The notes beneath the pieces were generated by a model that saw only the letters and a program-made list of their open reading frames with translations, did not search any database and was not told the DNA's origin. A DNA stretch of 64,000 bases from Apoda limacodes (taxonomy: Eukaryota > Arthropoda > Insecta > Lepidoptera > Limacodidae): the NCBI GenBank assembly GCA_946406115.1, contig OX291562.1:7904001-7968000 (forward strand), given 5' to 3'. This document shows positions 57,213 through 64,000 of this stretch, in pieces. Position 1 is the first letter of the stretch, and every line of letters begins with the position of its first letter. Both the position numbers and the translations under genes were made by a program.

Positions 57213-58057
57213 CTTTGTGTAAAATTCAAAGTATTAATTTTGAATCAAAGAAAAAAAATCTGTAAGTTACTACGGTTTCTAAGAAAAAAAAATCAACACA
57301 ACGTAAAATATATTTTATTGCATTAAATACAAAATAACTATTTAAAAGTAATACCTAGGTTACTAGTGAGTTCTAGATTCAACACGAAAACAGACGATCC
57401 ATTGAGCCATTTTGAAAACTAAAAGTAAACGACTAAACAATTAAATAAACAAGTTACTACGGTTAAAACACAACGACTAAATATCTAAATAAACAAGAAA
57501 TTTTACAATAAATAAAACTTCATTTATTTAAATCAAAACTAACAATTTTATTAAATAATTAAATAGGCGGTGAAAAACCAACAGTATAAAGTTTAGGTAT
57601 TTCAATTTCGAATCTAACTGTTAAAAGCAAAATTAGAATTTGATCAACAAACTTGTGTCTATTATAAGTATCCAAGAAACAACGCAGGTTTACCAATAAC
57701 ATAATTCTATTGAACCGCAGGTGTGCGACGGGCTTATCTCTAAAATATTTACTAATATTTTTTTTGTCCTCATTACAATAGATACGGCAGGGAATTTAGG
57801 CTGTAAAACTGGTGTGATAAAATTGTGAGATTTTGCAGGAATTACTTTATCAGTGAAGTGATCTTTAGAAAGTTTATAGCAGTTAGTGATAGGTTTCGGT
57901 TTTATATGGTTTATTGTAGAGTTAAGCAGAGTCCGTTATAATAAGTCAGATCTTGTGGGAAAAGTGATTGTTTAAGAATTTTTCTTACACTAATTTCGAT
58001 AGTTACGGATTTACAACGAATAGTTTCACTTTAGGAGGGGAGACCTAACTAATAATT

Positions 58058-59203
58058 ATGGCGAGACGAGTTCTGTCTAGGAGGGGTAGACGATCTAATT
58101 TGTTAGAGTCTGAACGGGTAGCAGAGTGCAGTGTACCCAGTAACGTGACAGGAAGTCTAGATTTAGGTATGAAATTAGACGAAATACTTAAACGACTAGA
58201 AAAGTTAGAGAATAGGCAGGAAAATTATAGCAATCGGAGTGAATTCAGTGGTAGTAACCAAACTTCAGTGTTAAGTAATGAAGTATTCGCGAGCTCAGAA
58301 ACAAGGTCGGAGTTAGTAGGCAGTTCTTCGGGTCAAAACCAGACGATATGTATTCTCAAACCTACGCCAGAGAAACCGAACTTCAACGGATCGGACAACC
58401 CGGTAAATTTCATAAAAAAATTAAAACAATATATAAACTTGACTAAAGGTGACGGTACGGGTCTTGACATAGCTATGCAATGCCTGAAAGGGTCGGCATA
58501 CGATATTTTATCACTTTACCAGCACAATTGGCGAAATTTTAATGACTTCGAAGCTAGTTTTTTGGAAGTATTCTGGAACAAAAGTGAGCAGGAAAAAATA
58601 AAATACAAACTTATTAATAGCTCTTACAATATCAGCTCGGGTTTGACTATGGAAGAATATTTTTCCAAGCAGATTAGTGTAGGGAAAAATCTTACTATAC
58701 CCTTCACGGAAGATGACCTGGTTAATTGCGTGATGCGTCATTTCTCGGCCAATATACAGACGCATTGGTTCGCGCGAAATGACAATAGCACGATAATGAA
58801 TGCAATTAGGTTTATAAGGGACATAGAGCGCAATGTGACCTTTCGCAACGAAAACCTGCTTAAGGCTCCGCAGGCAAAGTATACTAGGAACAGTTCTGAG
58901 ACGTTTCAGAAACGAGGATATCAGCCTCATAGGGCGGACAGATCTATAGGTATAGGGTTACAGACGAACACGATACAAGCCAGGCCGTCGTATCGCGGAA
59001 GAGTTTCAGCCAGAGGTCGCGGGAATAGGCGTGCGCGCGGGAACTATTTTAGGCAAAATAATAGGTATACAGGGCGTGAACAGTACAGGGCAATCGATTT
59101 CATTGCATCTAGTAATGAGGCTAATAATGATGTGAGGCCGTCTACCAATTCAAATATTCAAAACGTAAAATCTTGCAGTGGGGAAAATAGTACAAAAAAC
59201 TAA
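58058..59203 (+). CDS. Gag of the Ty3/gypsy element (381 aa)
   Basis: The structural protein that packages element RNA into particles. An N-terminal basic stretch (ARRVLSRRGRRS) and a short coiled-coil candidate (about residues 45-60) are followed by a capsid-like helical region (about 95-275; KPNFNGSDNPVNFIKKLKQY, then LKGSAYDIL). There is no CCHC knuckle; instead an Arg/Gly-rich tail (about 310-345, RGRVSARGRGNRRARG) probably binds RNA. The ATG at 58058 is preceded by 'aataattatgg' context and an in-frame leader without a better start. It ends in TAA inside a frameshift cassette, in the 0 frame relative to pol at -1. Confidence 0.88.
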   Translation: MARRVLSRRGRRSNLLESERVAECSVPSNVTGSLDLGMKLDEILKRLEKLENRQENYSNRSEFSGSNQTSVLSNEVFASSETRSELVGSSSGQNQTICILKPTPEKPNFNGSDNPVNFIKKLKQYINLTKGDGTGLDIAMQCLKGSAYDILSLYQHNWRNFNDFEASFLEVFWNKSEQEKIKYKLINSSYNISSGLTMEEYFSKQISVGKNLTIPFTEDDLVNCVMRHFSANIQTHWFARNDNSTIMNAIRFIRDIERNVTFRNENLLKAPQAKYTRNSSETFQKRGYQPHRADRSIGIGLQTNTIQARPSYRGRVSARGRGNRRARGNYFRQNNRYTGREQYRAIDFIASSNEANNDVRPSTNSNIQNVKSCSGENSTKN

Positions 59204-62200
59204 CGTTAGTTGACGATAATAGCCTCGATCGGTCAACTCATGTAAATATAGGAAGGGGTGGCAATACGATAGTTTGTGACGAAATGGATGAAAGAACGAA
59301 TGCATTAATAAATGCGTATAAATATATGTGTAAGATGGGTTGGAAGCCAGGTTTGGGCCTAGGTAAAGAACTGTGTGGATCTAGGCATACTGTGTGTTCG
59401 GAAATCCAAGCACGGATGAATGGAACGAATGAGATCAGCTTAATAATTGATTTACTGTCACAATTAAAATTCGATGAAAATTATATATGTGAAGACAGCA
59501 GTATAAAGTGCATAGCGTGTATGCAGTGTTGCTCGCCAGAAATGAACTCAATATTTAGTGAACTATTTGATGACGACGATGAGATGGACATGATCATGGC
59601 TTTGCCGCAATTACCAATATTAAAAGCGGAGATTAATGGTAGGAAAGTTTGTGGGTTAATCGATTCGGGTAGCCAAGTCACGTGTATTTCGCGGGACCTG
59701 TATAACGAAATAGTATCTAGTGGTATTAAATTACCATCAGTACCAATTCCTTCAGTACAGATACAAGGTGCTTTTGGATCTAAGTCTGAAAAAATTACGA
59801 ATATGATCTTAATAACGTTAAGTGTGAATGGTGTTGAAATTGATACTCCAGTCTTAGTTATGAATAGATTACCTAAACCATTAATACTGGGATATGATTG
59901 GCTAGAAAGAATGAAAGCGCGATTAATATGTGGGCCGGAAAAATTACTATACATGGAACAGTTAGGTATAAAAATACAGGTTGATACTACATTTCAGGAG
60001 GGGGGAAACCTGGATGTGGAGTTACTAAATTGTTTTCTAAGTCAGGCAAAGGTCAGTGAGGAGGCAAATTTAGAACAAAATATTAAGACGCATATAGAAT
60101 CGGTAGGTTTATCGGACGAATATAGGTCATATTTAATACCTATCCTATTAAAAAACAAAGAAACGTTTTCACCAAAATTAGGTAGAACTAACAAATATGT
60201 TCATAAAATAAAAATGACCGATAACACACCTTTTGTTAAAAGAACATATCCTATACCAATTTCACATCGGGCAAAGATAGCTGAAAAATTGAACGAACTG
60301 GAAGGTTTAGGTATTATTAGAAAGCAAGCGACGCAATTTAGTAGTCCTCTTACGTATACAATGAAAAGGGATGGATCGGTTCGGTTATTGTTAGACGCTC
60401 GTGAGCTTAATCGCAGGACTGAAGCGGACACGGAGACGCCACAACTAACATCGGAAATACTTCAGTCGTTTCAGGGGGTCAAATATATTAGTTTGATTGA
60501 CCTGAAAAATTCATATTTTCAGGTGCCTTTAAGTGATGACTCGGTTCAGTATACAGGTTTCTCCTTTATGGGAACGACATATGTTTATGTTGTTCTTCCA
60601 CAAGGTCTGAAAAGCTCTTTAGGTTCTTTTAGTCGGGCTATGAACATAGTGCTAGGGCCCTCAGTTAGCGACTATTGTGTGTCATATGTAGACGATATAG
60701 TGGTATATACGAGGACAAACATTTTTGATCATTTAGAACACTTAGACATAGTATTATCAAAATTACGCGAGGCCAACATGACATGTAACTTAGAAAAATG
60801 TGAGTTTATTAAGACCGAAGTAAAGTTGTTAGGGCACATCGTAAATACCGAAGGCGTAAAAATGGACCCGGAGAAAACAAAGGCTATTCGTGAATTCCCA
60901 GCCCCTAGGACAGTTAAACAATTACGAGCATTTTTAGGGCTCACAAATTATTTTAGAAAGTTTGTCGATAGCTACGGGGAGGAGACAAAGCCATTGTGTA
61001 GATTGTTAGAAAAGGACGTGCAGTTTAAATGGACCCATGTAGAAAACGAGTGTTTTGAACGAGTAAAGGGATTGTTTTTAGATACGATAATGTTATCTCA
61101 CCCTATTACCGGAAAGGATTTTTACGTACAGACTGACGGAAGCCTTATTGCGATAGCGGGGTATGTGTATCAATTAGATGACAACAATGAACCGATGGTG
61201 TTAGGGTTTGTCAGTAAAGCGCTGACTGAAACTGAAAAAAGATGGTCTGTAAGCGAAATAGAATTTTACGCGATTATATATTGTTTAAAAAAGTTTGAAA
61301 CTTATTTAATAGGAGCTAAGGTCATAATCCGCACTGACCATAAAAGCTTAAGTTTCATATACACGTGGAAATTTTTAAATGCGCGAATGATCAGGTGGGT
61401 GCATTTTTTAAACCAATTTAATTATAAAATCGAACACGTTAGCGGACGGATGAATACTACGGCTGATATATTAAGTCGCTATTTAGAGGGAACGGAACAA
61501 GAAAATAAAGTTCCATGTCCACAGTTGTTATTATTCCATGCGTCGAACCAGAAAACCATATTAGAACGATTAGAGAAAATAGAGGACTTACAGAACGAAG
61601 ATCTAGAGTGCAGTATTATAAAAAGGGGATTAACTTTAAATCCATTAGTAGAAAACGTAGTTAGCCCAAACAGTGGAATCTATAGATTGGAAAACAATAT
61701 AATATTTTTCTTGAGCGCTAATAGTAAAAATAAACGGTTGGTGATTCCTGAAAGTTTAAAAAAGGAATTAATTATTTCCGTACATGAAAAGTTAGGTCAT
61801 TTTGGAAGGAAAAAGGTGCTTGACTGTATGAGAAAACGATACTACTTTCCCAAAATGAAAACTGTTATAGGTAGGGTGTTAGAAGCATGTGAAATATGTC
61901 AAAAATCGAAACAACAGGTTAAAAATTATACGGGACCATGCATACCAGTTATACCAAAAGAAATAGGCGAGATAGTTTTCGCAGACATTTTAGGGCCATT
62001 GGTGAAGGGACAATTTGGCATGCAATACGTCTATGTCATGCAAGATGCGTTTAGCAAACTGATAAAATTGTTTCCATTGCGCAAGGCTACCGGACGCGCG
62101 GTACTAAGTCAGACCAAAAAGTTTCATTCTGAATTACCAATAAAAAGGATAGTCACCGATAATGGGGCGCAGTTCGTTTCGCGAGTGTGGGAAGAAGGAC

Positions 62201-62799
62201 TTCGGAATCTAGGTATAGAAATATCACATACCAGTGTCTTTAACCCGTCACCGAATTCAGTAGAAAGAGTTAATCGCGAATTGAACCGACTGTTTAGGTC
62301 CTATTGTAATAAAAATCACAAAGGTTGGGTCAATATTCTATCACAGGTAGAAAATACTTACAATAACACGATGCATTCTAGTACAGGATTTTCTCCGTAC
62401 GAAGTAATCAACGGAAAGAGCTTAGAGTTACCGGAAGACAAAATACTAGAAAAACACGGAATAAACAGTTTTATGAACTTAGATCGAGAACAGATTATAT
62501 CAATAGCTCGTGATAATATTGTAAAATCAGCGGAAAAAAGAAAGACAACATATAATAAACGTCACAATTTACTGACCCTACAAATAGGAGACCTAGTTAA
62601 AATTAAAACGTTCCCAAAATCAAACAAAGCAAAAGGGTTAATGCGTAAATTCTCCTTATTGTTTGAGGGACCGTATGTTATAGGCGCCGCACACAATAAT
62701 AATGTATACACTATTGTCGACCCTAAAACCGATAAAATAAGAGGAAATTACAACGTAAGGCACATATTTAGGTATTATGGCACTATCAAAGAGGACTAA
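59191..62799 (+). CDS. Pol of the Ty3/gypsy element (PR, RT, RNase H, IN)
   Basis: Open from 59191 by frameshift; the first in-frame ATG is at 59284 (1171 aa, numbering used here). A G-patch-like segment (residues about 16-40, MGWKPGLGLGK) precedes an aspartic protease (LIDSGSQVTCIS, Asp about 125). Reverse transcriptase has LIDLKNSYFQVPL and the catalytic YVDD (about 468-471). RNase H starts at QTDGS (about 617). Integrase has an HHCC zinc site (HEKLGHFG...CEICQ, about 834-875) and the D-D-E core: Asp in FADILGP, Asp in TDNGAQF (about 957) and Glu in SVERVN (about 992). All catalytic residues are present and there is no stop, so the polyprotein looks functional. Confidence 0.92.
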   Translation, partial: YKKLTLVDDNSLDRSTHVNIGRGGNTIVCDEMDERTNALINAYKYMCKMGWKPGLGLGKELCGSRHTVCSEIQARMNGTNEISLIIDLLSQLKFDENYICEDSSIKCIACMQCCSPEMNSIFSELFDDDDEMDMIMALPQLPILKAEINGRKVCGLIDSGSQVTCISRDLYNEIVSSGIKLPSVPIPSVQIQGAFGSKSEKITNMILITLSVNGVEIDTPVLVMNRLPKPLILGYDWLERMKARLICGPEKLLYMEQLGIKIQVDTTFQEGGNLDVELLNCFLSQAKVSEEANLEQNIKTHIESVGLSDEYRSYLIPILLKNKETFSPKLGRTNKYVHKIKMTDNTPFVKRTYPIPISHRAKIAEKLNELEGLGIIRKQATQFSSPLTYTMKRDGSVRLLLDARELNRRTEADTETPQLTSEILQSFQGVKYISLIDLKNSYFQVPLSDDSVQYTGFSFMGTTYVYVVLPQGLKSSLGSFSRAMNIVLGPSVSDYCVSYVDDIVVYTRTNIFDHLEHLDIVLSKLREANMTCNLEKCEFIKTEVKLLGHIVNTEGVKMDPEKTKAIREFPAPRTVKQLRAFLGLTNYFRKFVDSYGEETKPLCRLLEKDVQFKWTHVENECFERVKGLFLDTIMLSHPITGKDFYVQTDGSLIAIAGYVYQLDDNNEPMVLGFVSKALTETEKRWSVSEIEFYAIIYCLKKFETYLIGAKVIIRTDHKSLSFIYTWKFLNARMIRWVHFLNQFNYKIEHVSGRMNTTADILSRYLEGTEQENKVPCPQLLLFHASNQKTILERLEKIEDLQNEDLECSIIKRGLTLNPLVENVVSPNSGIYRLENNIIFFLSANSKNKRLVIPESLKKELIISVHEKLGHFGRKKVLDCMRKRYYFPKMKTVIGRVLEACEICQKSKQQVKNYTGPCIPVIPKEIGEIVFADILGPLVKGQFGMQYVYVMQDAFSKLIKLFPLRKATGRAVLSQTKKFHSELPIKRIVTDNGAQFVSRVWEEGLRNLGIEISHTSVFNPSPNSVERVNRELNRLFRSYCNKNHKGWVNILSQVENTYNNTMHSSTGFSPYEVINGKSLELPEDKILEKHGINSFMNLDREQIISIARDNIVKSAEKRKTTYNKRHNLLTLQIGDLVKIKTFPKSNKAKGLMRKFSLLFEGPYVIGAAHNNNVYTIVDPKTDKIRGNYNVRHIFRYYGTIKED
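59194..59238 (+). promoter_or_regulatory. Programmed -1 ribosomal frameshift signal, gag to pol
   Basis: The slippery heptamer A AAA AAC (59194-59200) is in the gag frame and is followed directly by the gag stop TAA (59201-59203). After a 7-nt spacer, AGTTGACGAT (59208-59217) pairs with ATC-G-GTCAACT (59228-59238) to form a 10-bp stem with one bulged G and a 10-nt loop. A -1 slip enters the pol frame, open from 59191. Confidence 0.85.
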
Positions 62800-64000
62800 A
62801 GTTATTCCATTAAACCATTGTTTTAAAATGAGTGTTAGATAGCGCGGTGTCTGTCTGTGTGGAGAGATGAGTTCGGCCAAACAGCTCAATCTTGAAAGTA
62901 TTTAGACGGGGCCCCGCGACTAAGAAATTACATACATGATATTATAACAAGTACGCTCAAGCATAATTACGCGAAGCCGCTACCGGCCTGTCTATCACGG
63001 CAGGACGGGGTTGAGATAATTATGGCTAGAAGGTACCAAGCTATAATACTAAAGAGCACGAGTGCATAGAAAAAAAAAGGAGAAAAAAAAACGTACACTG
63101 AGTGCACGGTTTTAGTAACTGTGGCCAGTGGGTACAAGTTAGCGAGTTAAACTGTTTGGGACTGGATAACATTTCTTCACACACACAGACAAAATAATGA
63201 GAAATAGTTGAGCCTGTACTTCAATAAAGTCTGAATTTACTGCAACGGAATCCACCGCTTCGTGAAATATAACCCGCTTGACAGTAAATAATAAAGTAGT
63301 TCAGTAAGGGCATCGTAAAAGCTTTTATAGCATGTTAGACTAAGATTGGATTTAAGAGGTGTGTAGCTTGGAATGTATTATATATAATTGTAATTGAGCT
63401 AGAAATAGAACTTTATGCAAGCTTGTGTATATATGTATATAGCAGTGTTTTATGACAGCGATGAATTCCCGAGCGAACGAGTTCATGACTAAAGAAATGA
63501 GGAAACAAAAACAAATCGAAGCCGATAACAAAATGATAACAAATACAATCAAATCTAAATTCAATGAACCTACCACGATTCGTGCAAAACTTAGTCAGAA
63601 TGTATTGTTTGGAATCTAAAATACAAAAGGGTATAAATACGTCTAGGAAAAAAGGGACCCACACACAATTAGGAAAACCGTCGTATTTTGATACCTACAT
63701 TAAAGTTATAGACCGCGCGTACATAGGTGAAAGGGATCGTAATGTTTTTCATTTTGTACACCAATATTAAGGTCATACTAATTATTCAAGTTCTGTACGT
63801 AGGACTTTGCCAAAAAGCAAGTAATATTAAAACGACACAGGGAACGTCGGCAATTGACAATCAGGCACGTACTGTATAAGGAAATATTCTACCAAAGTAC
63901 GAACGTCTCACATCTACATAAGAAAGTTACATTTGTAGTAGGTTAGATCTACGCAGAGCCCATAAAGTTACTATCACAACTTTACGGATCTGCGAGGAGG
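62800..64000 (+). other. 3' non-coding tail of the LTR element
   Basis: No env-like or other recognisable frame; open frames of 68-83 codons lack domains. The last bases of the window (ctgcgaggagg) are purine-rich and could begin the polypurine tract that precedes the 3' LTR. It is otherwise unassigned. Confidence 0.45.

Larger units (their letters stand above)
57195..64000 (+). mobile_element. Ty3/gypsy-type LTR retrotransposon, internal region
   Basis: Order: tRNA-His primer site, 845-nt leader, gag (58058-59203), -1 frameshift signal, pol in PR-RT-RNase H-IN order (to 62799), and a 1.2-kb tail without a recognised gene. PR before RT and IN after RNase H is the Ty3/gypsy (Metaviridae) layout. 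Both frames are uninterrupted, so insertion is probably recent. No env is recognised. The element runs off the right edge. Confidence 0.88.

Noticed and set aside
59481..59954. 157-codon minus-strand frame inside pol
   Set aside because: Antisense shadow of the protease region; no recognisable domain.
63564..63770. A possible env or accessory gene after pol
   Set aside because: The 68-codon frame has no signal peptide, membrane segment or known motif.

Overview
The window is animal nuclear DNA, almost certainly from a moth or butterfly. It is AT-rich, its one host gene is split by spliceosomal introns, and it is packed with interspersed repeats. The repeats have a lepidopteran look (tRNA-headed SINEs, 'GGCCAAGTGCGAGTCGG' repeats, 'CAGCGGCTCCGCCCGC' repeats); the order is an inference from these and from the close match of the gene to insect Pde6.

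The host gene is the orthologue of Drosophila Pde6, a cGMP phosphodiesterase, on the + strand. Sixteen coding exons can be joined in phase from 15725 to 51965 and encode 882 residues: GAF-A, GAF-B, the HD-type PDE catalytic domain and a basic tail ending in a CaaX prenylation box (CQIL). The amino-terminal exon(s) were not found. GAF-A is interrupted by a 20.9-kb intron (22081-42977) that has become a transposon sink. A further exon at 52629, in the same splice phase, could give an isoform without the CaaX box. The intron after exon 5 holds a decayed tandem array grown from the end of that exon together with its splice donor.

Region by region: 1-2740 is a satellite array of about 152-bp units with higher-order structure. 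2741-9941 is repeat-laden intergenic or 5' gene DNA with no recognisable gene. 9942-15033 is bracketed by long imperfect inverted repeats and carries two nested LINE fragments. 15725-52689 is Pde6 with at least five non-LTR retrotransposon families, SINEs, short inverted-repeat elements and a 5S-rRNA-like fragment in its introns. 52690-54967 is the probable 3' UTR and downstream DNA. From about 55.3 kb onward sits a Ty3/gypsy-type LTR retrotransposon with intact gag and pol, a tRNA-His primer site and a textbook -1 frameshift signal; its 3' LTR should lie beyond the right edge.

No bacterial, CRISPR or defence system is present. The most unusual signals are the exon-junction-derived tandem array (45664-46699), the possible CaaX/non-CaaX switch of Pde6 (51561-52689), the frameshift cassette (59194-59238) and the hierarchical satellite (1-2740).
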